DNA from: Sodiomyces alkalinus F11
Taxonomy: Eukaryota > Ascomycota > Sordariomycetes > Glomerellales > Plectosphaerellaceae
Assembly (NCBI RefSeq): GCF_003711515.1
Contig: NW_021167081.1
Location: 3,280,483 to 3,344,482 of the forward strand
DNA: 64,000 nt
Reading direction: 5' to 3'
Shown here: one piece after another, positions 9,640-23,055 of the stretch
Numbering within the stretch: position 1 is the stretch's first letter
Layout of the letters: the number at the start of each line of letters is the position of its first letter
Notes under the pieces: model-generated
Seen by the model: only the letters and a program-made list of their open reading frames with translations
The model's database searches: none
What the model was told of the DNA's origin: nothing
Position numbers and translations under genes: made by a program

Positions 9640-12600
9640 CTAGAACTGCAGGATTGATCCTGACTATTCTGCTTAATTTAAAGCTGTAAATCTAGGGTAA
9701 AATAGGCCTAGATATAAATCAACGGTATTAAAGGCGTTAAAGCCAAAAAGCAGTTAAAAAGTGTTAAAAGCAGTACCTAAATAATAGTCTATAGGGGCAT
9801 AAAAACACTTAAAATAACGGCCTAATTAACAGTTTTCCTTTAATTGGACGTAATAGAAGGACTTCGGCCCTATTTCGGCGGGACTTCTATACTAAGCAGA
9901 TATATACACTCCCTATATTTTTACGGTAGGAGTACTTTTATAAGGCTATCGCTAACTATATCGTCAATAGGGATCTAATTAATTAAGATAGTCCTTTTTT
10001 AGATGGTTTATCAGATCTAGAGGGCGTGGATATTAAGATACTTTAATTTCGAGGTAATCTACGGCCTAGGGGATTCTAGTAGCTACTAAGTTTATTCATT
10101 ATCGTAGTATACTATTAGTGGTTCCTCCTTAAAGGTTAACGTTAGGTCCTTTATTAAACGCCTCGTCGCGATATACTACCTAGTAATAGCAGAAAGTGCT
10201 ATAGGCTTAGCTTTAGTACTAGAGGTTATACTGCTTATTTACTTATGAGCCTTCTAGTCCATAGGATCCCTAAATAGGAGGGTTAAGTAACCTTATAAGC
10301 TATACCTAGTCTTATAATCGTCTGCGAAGGCGGGTCGCAGGCATAGAAGAGTATAGGCTTTTAGTAGTCTTTACGTGGTCCGAAGTAAAGGTATAGGGTC
10401 TTTATCGAGCCGAGATACTTTAGGCACCTATCGGCAGCTTCGTGATACTATTTTAAAGGATTAGTGCTAAATTCGGTAAGCCTCGAAGCGGCTTTAGAGA
10501 TATTAGGCCGGGTCTAATAGGCGGCGTAGTTAATAGAACCGACCTTCCGAAGATATAGATAGATTAATTCTTCGGAGGCTTATTAGTCGGTAAAGGGTTC
10601 TAAAACCTTAGGATAAAGAAAAGGGCTTTTAACCCTATAACCTCTTTAATCTACCTATAACGCCTTTATCTTATCGGTGATATAGTTATTAAGCGATAAC
10701 TATAGCTTATATTATTAACGATCGTGTTCTACGCGAATTCTAAGAAACCACTTAATTAGTCCTAGATCTCTGATTCAGAAGCTCTTCTATATCTACTATA
10801 CTAGGTTATTAGTAGCAGATTAATATTCCTTACGGTAGATTAGGATAATATCGTTAACGTAAAAGAAAGCAATCAGGACCTTATTCTTAAAGACATAATC
10901 GTCTTCGGTTAATTACTTTTAACCGTACATACCTAGTACAAAGAGAGCTGTTAGTGCTATAGCTTTAGGGAATAGCGGAGGCTATATAACGCTCGGCTTA
11001 GCCTTTAAATCCCTCTACGTTATTTAGGGATATATATAGATTACGTTAAAATATCCTCGAGCTATTCGTGGGCTTTAAGGACCGTAACCGACTGGAGGAA
11101 CTACTAACCAGGGTGGTCCTTAATATAGATTTCCTCGGTAAGCAGGGTATTAGTGAATACGTTAACTGCGTTAAGTTACCGAGTCTTGAGATCGAAGTAG
11201 GCTATAATGCTTATCAGGGACCTAAAGGTCCTTTTAGCGAGGGTAGAGGCGTAGGCGTTAAGGGAGTTATTTAGTTATTAATCCCCTTAAACCTATACGT
11301 ATGCCTTGAACTTATTAACGTAGCCTATAGGATTAACCTTATACTTGAAACCATATTTAAGGTCTAGTGGCCTTAGAACTGATGTAGATAGTCCCGAGCT
11401 ATGCCCCTGCTAGTAGGACTATTTCCACCGTTTAAAAGTGCCTATTAACCTAAGCGTACCGACTTCCTATAAGGCGGCCTTAATCTACTCTAATTTATAG
11501 GGACTTTTTAGTATTTAAGCCTAGTTTAGAGGTTCCTTACGTATATCGCGGCGTAGTAACGGCTTCTTCGGCATCTTAATCTAGTTATAGAAGGTATAAA
11601 AGGAGGGAGAGGTTTAACAGGTAGTTAGACGCCTACTACGGGTAGGCCGGTTGGCCACGGCCGTCGGAATAATAGGAGGGCGGCTTTTTCTGCTTCTAGA
11701 AGCAGGTTAGTTAGCTATAGTAGTGGAAGAAGAGGTTTAAGGAGACTTAGCCGTAGCAGGAGCCGTAGATACCGGATTAACGGCGGTAGTAGTGGTTTGT
11801 TGCTTGTTAAGAACCGATTAGTTAGGGGATAATAATCCTATCGTGATAGTATCGCCGGTTATAGCCGTATCGTCGGCAGATTAATGTTCGGTATCGTTTG
11901 GCGGTTTAGAAATAGGCGGTAGATCCGTAGTTCCGGTTAGTGGTGTAGGAGGGCCGTTTATAGTTATTAGAGGAGGGACAATAGGTGCCGTTAGAGGTAT
12001 AATTATAGGTATAACTATAGAAGATATTACAGTAAGTGCCGCCGGAGGCGTGGAAGTCGTTATAGGGCTTATTTACCCTATTCCACGTGCCTTCTAATTA
12101 GGTGCCTTATACTATTATTAATCTTCTTGCTATTATTCTTCTGCAGATTCTATAATAGTTATTAAATCTATACCTCGAACACCCCCCTAGAACCACTAGT
12201 AGTAGTAGTAGTGGTAGCCTCCGCTATAGCCTCTCTTATAGTATTCTGATCTAATAGTAGTTAAAGCAGAAGATCGGTAACGTTAGTAGTAATAGCGAGA
12301 GGATTATAGAGTTAATAATCTACCGGTAGAGTTAATTACTCGAAGGCCTCTTAGGTAACCGGGGGCTCTATATCGCGATCTTTATATAAGCGTTTTTCGT
12401 TAAAGGTAACGTCTCTTATACGCAGAATCCTCACTAATTTTAGCACCTAAATCCGGTATATATTAGTGGTTTTATAACCGATTAAATAGCCAATATATAC
12501 TCTTTCGGCTAACTTAGCATTAAGGTTATAACCCTATTAGTAATTAGCGGTTAGAGGATAGGCTCTATAACTATACTATAGCAGCGAGGATCTCTGGGTA

Positions 12601-13292
12601 TATATTCTATTAAATGCCTAAGGCCGTTGCGAGGGTCCTCGCGATAGTAAAGATAACGCCGCTATAGTATTCTGCTCGGGATTTTAGGTAGCCGTGTGCG
12701 GTATAGACCTTTCTACTAAGATACCCCGTTTTTTAGCCTAATCGTTAAGGCCTTTCTAAAGGGATCTTTCCCCATCCAGGCGGACTATAGTTATATTTAA
12801 GCTATATTATCGCTATAGGAAGAACTTAAAGTTCGCTATTATCTAGAGTGCTGTTTTAGCGTCACGTAGGAGTCTAATAATAATCTAGCACCTGTATTAA
12901 TCGAAAATCAGGGCAGTAATCTTTATACCATTATAGGCCTTATTAAGGCCAAGCAAATTAACCTCTACTCTCTACCACGGCCTTATTAGCGATTACGTGG
13001 TTAGCCTCCTTAATACTAGCCTCCTAACCTTACTAAGGGCGTAGGCCTTATAATCGACTATAAGACGACCTTTTCCTTTAATAACGCTACCGGCAAGGGT
13101 ATTTCCTATCTTTTTACTGGTAGTAGCGTCGCCGTGCCCTAGTATCTTATACTATAAATAAGCGTTAGCTACGCTTATAATTAGTACCGTGGAGCTATTA
13201 AAGAAGCTACTTAGTAGGTGCTATTAGCGATCCGTTAGAATAAAGCTATATTAGTTGTTAACGTTATTAAGAGGTAGGGCTAATAAGCCCTC
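9640..13292 (-). pseudogene. pol: Copia B pol, 3' part (integrase, RT, RNase H)
   Basis: Reads right to left. Parallel to Copia A 33840-37670. Integrase lies at about 13250-12350, a Pro/Thr/Ala-rich hinge at about 12350-11600, and RT/RNase H at about 11600-9700. The RT catalytic box at 10850-10861 reads YVND; the family norm is YVDD. The frame is full of RIP stops and several indels. The right end is the Gypsy II TSD (13288-13292). Confidence 0.85.
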
Positions 13293-13623
13293 TAATATGC
13301 CCTGACCAGGCATATATCTGGCCAGCCAGTACTATAGGACCTAGGAGCCAGGATTTCTAAGGGGTGACCTTAGGGTGCCGTAAATAGTGGTAAAATAAGA
13401 TATCTTCTCTAAACTAAACGGGGGCGCGCCCCCGGGACCTAATATACCCACGGGTAAACCCCGTGGGATCCTCGGTATCTACGTATATACTCCTCCGGGT
13501 ACCCTAGGGTATCCCGTGGGTATCCACGGTATACTCTATAGGTGCTATAGTGTATACTACGGTACCTCCTAGGTACGTCTATAGTATACTAAGGTATACC
13601 TGGAGGTGTTCTAGGGCGTATTA
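13293..13623 (-). repeat. Gypsy II 3' LTR (331 bp)
   Basis: Same length as 22725-23055 and collinear with it along its whole length. Contains the palindromic GGGGGCGCGCCCCC at its centre and short GTATACC-type direct and inverted motifs on the right. The solo LTR at 7771 is related. Confidence 0.96.
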
Positions 13624-13829
13624 ATTACCCCGGGCGAGGAAGCCCTACGTCCCGCGGGCTTCCCTTAGCGACTACGATAGCCTCGCTAAAGGCCTATCAC
13701 GGTTATACTAATAAACTATAGTGTAGTTAGTAAATAATAAAAGGAAAAGGTAATCTTCGGCGGCGTCCTAATAGTAGCCGCTATCGTTATTACCTAATAT
13801 AACGTGCCGGTCCCGAGGTATAGCGGGAA

Positions 13830-15800
13830 ACACGTGTAATAGAGCGGACTTTACCGGGCATATCCTATTAGGAAGTAAAAACTAAGAAAAGAATAGAAGA
13901 AGAAAAAAATAAAAAATAAAAAATAAAACGAATAGACCTAATACTAAACCTCGTATTATACTATATCACCGCGTGCTATAGTGGAAACTAAACTTCTCCT
14001 ACGCCTAGTTAGCCTAGCCGTATAGTTAGTTAATTATAGTAATCTCTTCCTCCTTAATAGCGGGGGCCTTATATTCTATCGGCAGACCCTATTCCTCTAT
14101 AAGCGTGAATAGCGCCACGGCCGTTTTCTCTATAATAACATCGGCTACTTATATATCTACCGCGGCACGGTTATATATATAGGCTTTATTTAGCCTATAT
14201 AGCTCGCGGTCGGCCTATAAGTGCTTTAGGGCTATATAGTACTAGATAGTAGTAATAGTATTCTCGCGGTCCGACGCGATCCTATTTACTAAGGCGTCCT
14301 AACGGGCGTCGGTAAGTTCTCCGTCGGCTATAAGGGGAGCCACGGTAACCATACGGCCTATACGCTATATCGTTAGAAGCTATAGCAGGGTTATAGCGTT
14401 CTATATATCGTCTTTTATAAGTCCCTCTAAGATAATCGCGGTAATAAACTTTACGGCTAAGATTAGGAGTATAACGGCGTGCTCGCGCCACTTAAGGATA
14501 GTTATATATTACTCGCCCGAGGTAGCCGTCTCTAAGATAAGCTAAAGACCGGGGATTTATAGCGGGCTAGCGAAATTCTTAACGATATCCTATAAGGCTT
14601 AGCTAGCGGCGGTATCCCCTATAATTCTCTTAGTAAGAGGCTCGGTTACTATGTCCTACGGTACGGCGCGTTTAGTAAGCGTCGTTAGGGCCGGTTCCTC
14701 TTTACCGCGGATTATAGCTAGAAAGTCTTTAACCGAGAGTATAATAAGCGCCGTTTCTTTTCCCTTCACGGTAGGAATACCATATAAGTACTTACGGATA
14801 AGCTTATTAGTGATATTAGCTTACTAGGCGTAGTCCTTAAGGTATACCTTTAGCTCGAGGTATAGCGTATCTATATCCTTATCGGATAGAACTATATTAT
14901 ATACTGCCTTAAAAAGGTATATATAGTCTCGGATATACTAGAGTATACACCCGGGAACCGTAGTACTTACTAACTTTATAGGTATCTTAGGCTATATAGC
15001 GAGGGCAGATAATAGTCCCGCTATAGATTCTATAAGACTAGCCTCGGCCTTAAGGTTAACGTACGCGGTAGACCGGGGCGCTAAGCTAATACTAGGGGAC
15101 TCGAAACTAACCGTGCGGTTAGACTAAGGTGTTTTCGTGAATTTCGCCGCGTAGTTACGGGGTATATCGGCGCTACAGACTATTTCTAAGTAGTCCTTAT
15201 ATATACCTTATAGTTATTCCTAAGATACTAGCTTAGCGTTAGCGTCTAATAGGTAATCCGGCTAGGGAAATCGTCGTATAAGGTCTTTAGCTTCTTACTA
15301 CGTAATCTCGCTATTTACTTTAGGATATTCCGCGGGCACGAAGACTTTATAGTCTAACTCTCGTGTCTCCGGGTTTAGGTACCCTTATACCTCGGTATAT
15401 AGGCGGAACTCACGTAATTTACTCTTATAGGACTACTTCCACTCCGCGAAGCGCTTGCCGAGGGCGTTAAGCTTATACTCTAACCGCTCTTCTCTGCCCT
15501 AAAGCGTGATAGCGCGATAATAACCGTTTTTAGTAAAGCTAGTGCCCGGCTTCTTAGGATTTCTAAATACTCGCTCGAAAAGGTCCCGGTAGTCTTAGTC
15601 CTTAGATAGTTAGTAGGAGCTTAGCGCTCGCACCGCGAAGTATATAGGTAGTAGTCCGGTTCTAAAGCGTTTAGGCGGTATAAAGGAGATAAGAGATAAT
15701 AGTTCGCGCGGTATAAATAGAATAGATAAGGGGGTACGCGTTATAAAACGATACAAATTAGGATAGAGTAGCGGCGAAGACTAGTAAACTATATTAACGA
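13830..15800 (-). pseudogene. Extra ORF between integrase and 3' LTR of Gypsy II
   Basis: A frame of about 600 codons runs on the minus strand from about 15800 to 13850. It has RIP stops but reads coherently, e.g. YRDLFERVFRNPKKPGTSF near 15580 and SFESPSISLAPRSTAYV near 15080. A charged N-terminal half (FAEWKQSYKSKLREFRLY) precedes a Leu/Ile/Ala-rich C-terminal half. No gag, RT, envelope-type transmembrane or nuclease motif is seen. It lies in the position where some LTR elements carry an accessory or env-like ORF. I do not recognise it; retention along with gag-pol suggests it belonged to the element. Confidence 0.6.
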
Positions 15801-15989
15801 TACTAGTAATCGAGGTTATAGTGGTGATAAAGAGAGGAGAGAAGCGAAGAGGGAAAAAAAAAATGTTGAGTACTATAGGTATAGTATTATTTCTTCTACT
15901 ACCTAGCCGAACGCCGTAGTAACCGTGGTAGTTATAGTAGTTAATAGAAGGCACGTATAGGTCGTAAGCCTATTCCTACCGTGTACTCA

Positions 15990-17650
15990 GGGTTACTCGG
16001 GGCGGCGGTAATATTCTTATATCGCGTCCCCAGCGCGTCTTAAGATACCTCGGTAACCCTTAGTATACGCCGTATTTTCTTTAGTCCTTTAACGTCGCCC
16101 GGTTATAAGACCCTTAGGGGCTCCGTTTTCTTTAAGGCTATCCTTAGGTTAACTAAGGTCTTTTACTTCTCCTTAAAGGCGTCGATTAACTTCTACGCCT
16201 CTATAGCTTCTTATAGTATCTATATATTCTAGTAAGCTAGCTATCCCTCTTATCGTACTAAGTATTCCGTATAAGGCTAACCTTATCCCTTACGGGTAAC
16301 TCTCTTATCTAGGATTACGTTAATCTTATAGTGCTCGTACTAGTCACGCTACCGGTTACCGTCTCGGTCCCCGGTACTTACCGGCCCTCTATTAATGATA
16401 CGGCCGGGGAATAGGTCTTTGCCGAGGTCCTTCGCTAGTAGTAAATAGGCGATACTCATTACTAGGTATACGTTAAGCGTTCCCGGTAAGTCGAGGTAGT
16501 ATACTAACGGCGTTACCTACCTAATTACCTAGAACGGACCTATTCGTTACTAACCGATCTTCGTGGACGGTTTACCGGGCAGATTATAACCGTTACTAAG
16601 CCGGATATATATAAGATCGCCCGGTATAAACCGAATATTACGGTGCTTCTTATCGTATAGCCGCTTTATATATATCTAGGCTATAGCGATAGTAAGCTTA
16701 GCGTTTTCCTAGAGTATCTCGCGGGAGATTTAAGAACTAGCTTTACTGATAAGGTTAAGAGGACTATTAGTCTTTATACCGTATAGTATCTTACTCGGTG
16801 TGTAGTCGAGTACCTCGCTAAAGGCGTTATTAAGGTTAAACTATAGCTATACGATTACCTTAGTTTATAGCACGCCCGGGTTATCGGCGAGGAATATACG
16901 GATAGAGATCTCGACCGTCTAGTTTTTACGCTCGGATAGGCCGTCCGTCTAGGGATACCACGCCGTGGAAAACCTTAGCATTATGCCGGTAGCCTTCTAT
17001 AGTGTCTACTAGAAGTCCGAGAGGAACTTAGGGTTACGGTTAGAGATAATAGACCGGGGGATACCCTAATTACCTAACTAAAGCGCCTAAAGCAGTAACA
17101 AGGCTTAATCCTCGGTAGTATACGTGCTATAGCCCGGAATAAGTAAGGTGGCTTTAGTAAACTTATCGGTTACGGTTAGAAGCGAGTCGAATGAAGAGAA
17201 GCCCTCCCTTTATTAGGGAGAGCCGGCTAAGGGAACCTCGGGTAAACCGATAATAAAGTCTATAGCGATAGTATAGAAGGGGATTAGCGGTATTAGGATA
17301 GGCTATATCTCGCTAAGAGGACATTAGTAGTTTATCTAATTAGTAGTATAGACCTAATAATTAGCGATATAAGACTCTACCTCCCTACGTAACTTAGGGA
17401 TAGCGAATTAGCTAATACGGTCCTATTAGGTACGCTTAGCGCCGAAGTAGTAGTATTCGTTATAGACGGCGCGAATAAAATCCTAATATAGGACGAATAG
17501 TATATAAAGACGGCGCTTACCGTTCTATTCTATATAGTATAGTAGGCCGTTATCCTCCTTAAAAGGAATCTTAACCGTGGACGAATAGTCTTTTATCTAA
17601 GTAAGTACAGGAGCCTACTATAGATTATTAATATAACCGTCGCTAATCCT
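15990..17650 (-). pseudogene. int: Gypsy II integrase with chromodomain
   Basis: Reading right to left: IAIDFIIGLP (first Asp) near 17280; GIPRSIISNRNPKFLSDF near 17060 (second Asp now Asn); AQYPQTDGLSERKNQTVEI (Glu kept) near 16930; a GPF-type region near 16530; and near 16340-16195 the chromodomain signature NVILDKRVTRKG, followed by YLVR and a degenerate ENxW-like segment. The chromodomain suggests targeting to heterochromatin. Stops are mostly former Gln/Trp codons. Confidence 0.9.
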
Positions 17651-20300
17651 TTATCTTATATCCGGATCTATTTTTAGCTCGCTAAAGTCGTGGACTACTT
17701 AGTCGCATTAAATCCTTTTAAGCTCTCCCTTATTATCTCCCTCTTTTACCGCGTCCGCGGTAAGGAGCTATAATAAGGTATTAGCCACTATATTCGTCTT
17801 ACTAAGGATATAGCGGTAGTCTAGCTAAAACTAGCTAAGGAATTCGGAGGAGAGAATAAGCTTTATATTTAGCCGGGTGTTATCGGTGCTAGCTAGCGCT
17901 ATTAACTTTATAATACCTATAATAGCCGTATTATCTATTAGAATAATAGTCGGATTCCGGCGGGCGGACTAGATAATACTCTGGGTCTTATAGACTACCT
18001 AGATAAGATAGGTAACCTTTAGCTCGGTCGGCTAGTACTTTTACTCGGCGGCATTAAGCCCCTTACTAGTATAAAGTACCGGGCGGACTAAGGTCTTGCG
18101 GACGGTTCCCTTAGCGAGCTATTCGGATTTATCAGTTAGCTAAAAGAGTATAGCGGAAAAGCTATATTCCTTAAAGGTATCTAGCTAAATAAAGAGGATC
18201 TTTATAGGATCGTAGTGGAAAAGATAAATATTAGAGGTAAGAGTATCCGTGATATCCTTAAATACGGCCAACTCTTCGGTAATCGGTTCGAACACAGCGT
18301 GCCTAGTATACGCCTTATAAGCCTATCCCGTATCTTTCCTTAGCTTTTATACCTTAGCGAGGAGAGTGGTTTTCCGGTACTATAGCGGACCGATACGGTA
18401 GGAAAACCGTGGAATAAGGTGTTAAAGCTAGCCGGTTATACCGATCTATTATTCTAGCGCTTAAAGAGATTTCGGAGGTAGCACCTTATAAAGGGCCGCC
18501 GTGCGTTCCTTAGTATTCGATAGGCTAAGGGCCTTAATCTTAAATCCTAGTAGCTAAATTAACGGGTACGCGATAAAGGACTTATTAGGGGAGATAGATA
18601 TCCTTTTCTGATTAAAGAGGGATAAGCCGGACTCTAGATAGGCGGTGTGGTTATTTTCCGAATCTAAGGCGAGTATAATATCGTCGATAAAGGCCGCGGC
18701 GAACTCCTTATATAGCCGAAAAAGCTTATCTATATACCGCTATATATAGGCCGGGGAGTTACGGAAACCTATAAGAGCGACCTTAGAATATTCCTATGCT
18801 TTGTATAAGACGATAGTAAACCGTTCGGGGTACGGCTTATATACCGGGAATTAGTGTAAAAAGGCTGGGCGTTAACCACGGAAATAAACTTCTTTCCGCG
18901 AAAACGGCGGATAACCTTATTTTATAGTAGTATAGGATACGTGTCGGGTATAATAACCTTATATAGAGTATAAAGATCGATTATTATCTAGCCCTTACGC
19001 TTACCGTTTATAGTACGCTATAAAATAAACACGGGTATACTAAAAGGCGTAGGCTATATCGGCTATTCTATACGCGCTTACTTATAGAGCTTATTAAGGG
19101 CCGTATCTAGGAACTACTTATCGTCGCGGCTAAGCGGGTACGCCTTCTAACTAATCTTTTAGTTATACTAACTATCGATTAGGGGAATCCGTATATATTC
19201 CTCGGGAGGTATATCGATAACGCCTTAGTCGGTCCACACCTTAGGGTATTTCTCTATAATCTTAGCGAAATAACGGATAATCCGGCCCTTATAGCGGTAA
19301 AACGTTACGCCTTCTTTAGTAGTCTCCGTAGGAGTATTAGGGCTTTTATCGATACTAAGTTTCCCCTTAGGCATAATATACCCTCGGAAAAGACCGCCTT
19401 TCGCCGTGTCTGCCTAGGGTTCCACGGTATCTATACGCTTTATTAGGATATCTCGCGCGTTATCGCGTTTAGCGTAAAGGTAACCGTCCGCCTAAAAGGG
19501 CTCGATATAACCTAATCTAATACTACGCGGAATAACTAATAGCTAATTACTAGCGTTAAAGATTAGTATACTGAACTAATCCCGTAAAAGTAAATTAGGG
19601 GATCCGGCGATATCAGATATAAACTCTATAGAGTCGATACTAGTATCCGGCTTCTAAATCGGAATAAGTCTATGTTACCGGGGCGGAATCACGATCTTCT
19701 TAGCGGACTTGAGCTTTCGCCGGACCGGTAAGCGTTTAGCGAATACTTAAGCCGGTACTAAGAGATTCTAGTAGGCGCTAATACGAATATCGTCCTATGT
19801 ATTTAGGATATTTAGGCCGTTAGGATAATTAAACTCTTATCCTAGGAGTAGACCGACGTCGAGCCTAGGGATAACCTAGGCTCTAATATATAGGCGGCCG
19901 ATCCGCGTATTTTCACCTACTATACCACGGACTAGCACGGTAAAGGTAGCCTATCCTAGGGTCTTTATCGACCCTACGCCTTAAAGGACCGTATATTTAA
20001 TAGAGTTAATATATTTATCGGGAAATCGACTAAGGAGCTACTAGCTTACTATATAGCGGGAGGCTCCCGAGTTAATATAGATTTTAAACGGCTTACCCGT
20101 AGCCGTGCTATAGGCTTAGATCCGGGCGTATATATACTCGTAGGGACCCCGAGCAGGATCCTATACTTCCTAAAACGCACCGTCGATTAAGGGAGAGTCC
20201 TATCTACCTTAGTCCGCTAGTAAATACGGCTAGCGATAGGACTTTTCGTGGTGAATAGGCTTAGTATTAGATCTTATAGGCGTATAGTATTTACTATACT
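17650..20300 (-). pseudogene. pol: Gypsy II protease/reverse transcriptase/RNase H
   Basis: RT lies at about 19150-18600: PFSIPVFILQRTINGKRKGQ, IIIDLYTLYKVIIPDTYP, then ALIGFRNSPAYIQRYIDKLF and FIDDI at about 18675-18692. Both catalytic Asp survive because their codons lie in CpG context (ATC GAC GAT). RNase H follows to about 17800. The part upstream of RT (20300-19600) probably holds the protease, but I cannot place its active site with certainty. Confidence 0.87.
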
Positions 20301-22650
20301 CTCGGCGTACCTAGTAGAGATTAGAATACTTAGGTATACAACCGGGTCTATTAGCGACCTAGTATAGTTACTTACTTTTCTCGTTATCCGCGCCGTTATT
20401 ATACGATACTACGGAACCTTCTAAGTTATCTTCCTAATAATAGTATTTATGTTTAGGCTCCGCGTTAGCGTCGTCTTCCGATATAAGTCCTATAGTATCC
20501 TTAGTGGATATATAGACGAGCTCTTAGGGTCTCCCTTAGCGATAGTCTTACTATCGGCGATTAGGCTAGTTATTTACGTTATTAGTTAGGAGGCGCTAAC
20601 CCTTATCGTTTATAAAGCGATTAGCGTTTAGCGCGGGTAAGACGCGCGGTAAGTCGTTACGGCGGAACTACTTCGGACTAAGGGAGCGACGGTTAGGTTA
20701 CGGCGTGCGGCGGTATTCCGATATAGGGCTAGACCGCCGGTCGTAGTACTATAGAGCGGGTGGCTAGGCGTAGATACCGGGTAAGGCATTATATAGTCCA
20801 CGGTTTTTATTGTTCGTCTTCGGGAGGCTATCGCGGCTAATAAGGTACTTCTAACCTCTTTAGGTATAGTTTCTATGCTATCCGGGTATTTAGTCGGCGA
20901 GAGTAATTATAAAGTCCGTCTAACGGATAAAAGGCCCTGGTTATACTACGGTAGCGGCTAGGTTTATATTAAGCTTATCCTAAATACTAGATAGGAGCTT
21001 TTCCTTAGGTTTATCGGCGGCCTTAGCTAGGCGGATAACCTTATCGGCGAATACCCGGATATCGCGGCGGAGCGTTATATCTTCTAAGGTATACTTTTAT
21101 CGGCGTAGCTTATACTCGGCTTCCTCGCGCGGGAGCTTAAACCTCACCTAAAGAGCCTTTATCTAGTTAGCTATAGCGGCGTCCTTATTAAAGAACTCGC
21201 GGCGGCCTACGTTAAGACTTATAAACTATACGGACGCTTCCTTAAAGAGGTATCGTGGTAGGCCCCGGGGCACGCTTCGCTTATAGTTGTCGCTTAGACC
21301 GGCGTACTATTTAATCGTATCGGTAAACCGGTAGATATCTATAAAAATAAGCTTAATTCCCTCGGTACGTATATCCTTTTCGGCGGAGAAGTACCGGGGA
21401 GGGTTCAAGTAGCTAAGGTTGTTTACCTTAAAGCGGTAATTACTCGACGACGTTTAGTCGTTTCGGAAGTTAGCGGTGCTCTACGCGATAAACGCGGCGA
21501 GATCTACCGGTTAAACGTATATAAACGGCTATTATAGGCTCGCGCTTTAGTTATTAAACGGGTTTAGCATATATCCTAGCCACTTTAACCGGGGATACCG
21601 GGGGTATTCCCCCGGTTACCTTATCCTTAGTCTATACCGGTATTACTTTAAGGCCTCTCTTAACTACTAGTAGCGTGGCCTTATATACCGCTAGGACCGG
21701 CGTAGTCCTTACGGTTCCCGGGGTTTCCTCCGGTATTCGCGGTCACGGGAATATAGATAATATCCGATAGGGTCGGATTATAGCGTTTAACTGTATTATC
21801 CACGGTTAGCAAATAGTAGGTGGATTTAGTAACTTAGCAGTCTATAGTAAAGGATTAACGGTTAATGATATCGGAAATAGTATCGGCGGCTAGCGATAGT
21901 AAGAAAGACGAGTTAGAGTGTTAGTTAATATATTACTCGATAAAGGGGCGTAGTATATGCCTTGTATCTTCCGGGAATCCGCCGATTATTATAGTTATAA
22001 TAGGGCGTAGGGGGAGTAAGCTTAGCCCCGTACCTATATTATCACGGTCGGGCTTTAGCTTAATAATCGGAAGTTTAGGACTAGCGGTAAAGGGATGGAT
22101 AGACTATTTTCCCTTAGGATCCCGAGTTCGGCTAGGCCATATAAGGAGTTCCCGGTAATAAGGTTCTTTACTTAGCCACTTAAACACGGCGTTAGTGAAT
22201 TTCGCCGGTATTATAATCCACGTCTAAGGGTATATAGGTTCCTTAATAGGTCTTAAGACTATAGCTCTTCCTCTTAAGGTTAAGGCGCCGCTAGCGCTAA
22301 TAGCCTAGGGAGATTATAGGCTTATTTAGCCACGCGAAGTAGGGCGAGAACCTCGGGAGAAAGGAATTCCTCGGCGAGATCGGGATAATTATTAACTATC
22401 TTAATAATATTCCTCGTTCCCTTAAGGTCCCGGAGGCGGGGAATATCGTCGGCGGGGTTAGTATCGGTTATAATTTAGAGCTTTAGGGTTCCACGGCTAA
22501 TAATCGTTATAAAAGCGGTATAGATAGCGTTTAGCGGTGCACGACTAAAGGATAATAGTTCCCTTATATACTCTACGCCTATACCTATTCAAGGGGAGGC
22601 GTCTTCGTCTAGCGATAAGCGGTTAAGCTATTCCACTTAATAACTACGGC
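20300..22650 (-). pseudogene. gag: Gypsy II gag
   Basis: On the minus strand from about 22600: GVEYIRELLSFSRAPLNAIY and a hydrophilic N-terminal part, then a capsid-like part near 21500-21000 (YFSAEKDIRTEGIKLIFIDI). An Arg/Tyr-rich segment lies near 20760-20690 and a possible zinc-knuckle relic near 20340. It sits directly downstream of the 5' LTR, as gag should. Frameshifts separate the pieces. Confidence 0.75.
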
Positions 22651-22724
22651 GGACACGGTAGCGTTACGTAGCTTTTATAAGACGGCGGTATATCAAGCTC
22701 GCGTAAAACTTAGTTACTACTATT

Positions 22725-23055
22725 TAATATACCCTAACTAGGTATATATCTGGCTACCTAGTACTATAGGACCTAGGAGCCAGGATTTCTAAGGGGTGAC
22801 TTTAGGGTGCTGTAAATAGTGGTAAAATAAGATATCTTCTCTAAGCTACACGGGGGCGCGCCCCCGGGACCTAATATACCCACGGGTAAACCCCGTAGGA
22901 TCCTCGGTATCTACGTATATAATCCTCCGGGTGCCCTAGGGTATCCTGCGGGTATGCACGGTATACCCTATAGGTGCTATAGCGTATACCACGGTACCTC
23001 CTAGGTACGCCTATAGTATACCGAGGTATACCCGGAGGTATTCTAGGGCGTATCA
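22725..23055 (-). repeat. Gypsy II 5' LTR (331 bp)
   Basis: Partner of 13293-13623. A primer-binding site should lie just left of 22725 (minus strand AATAGTAGTAACTAAG), but RIP has blurred it and I cannot assign the tRNA. Confidence 0.95.

Larger units (their letters stand above)
13293..23055 (-). mobile_element. Ty3/Gypsy element II, full length with LTRs and TSD
   Basis: Two 331 bp LTRs (13293-13623 and 22725-23055) start TAATAT and end GCGTAT(T/C)A, i.e. RIP-altered TG...CA. A perfect 5-bp TSD, CCCTC, lies at 13288-13292 and 23056-23060. Internal order on the minus strand: gag (right), protease/RT/RNase H, integrase with chromodomain, then an extra ~2 kb ORF before the 3' LTR. Total 9763 bp, long for a fungal Gypsy. 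The catalytic FIDD survives, but the frames carry many RIP stops. Confidence 0.95.

Noticed and set aside
11068..11274. 68-codon plus-strand frame
   Set aside because: Antisense to the Copia B RT region; no domain, no conservation in Copia A.
14282..14491. Arg/Tyr-rich minus-strand frame
   Set aside because: Same strand as the extra Gypsy II ORF but out of its frame; the Arg/Tyr composition is what TA- and CG-rich RIPed DNA gives off-frame.
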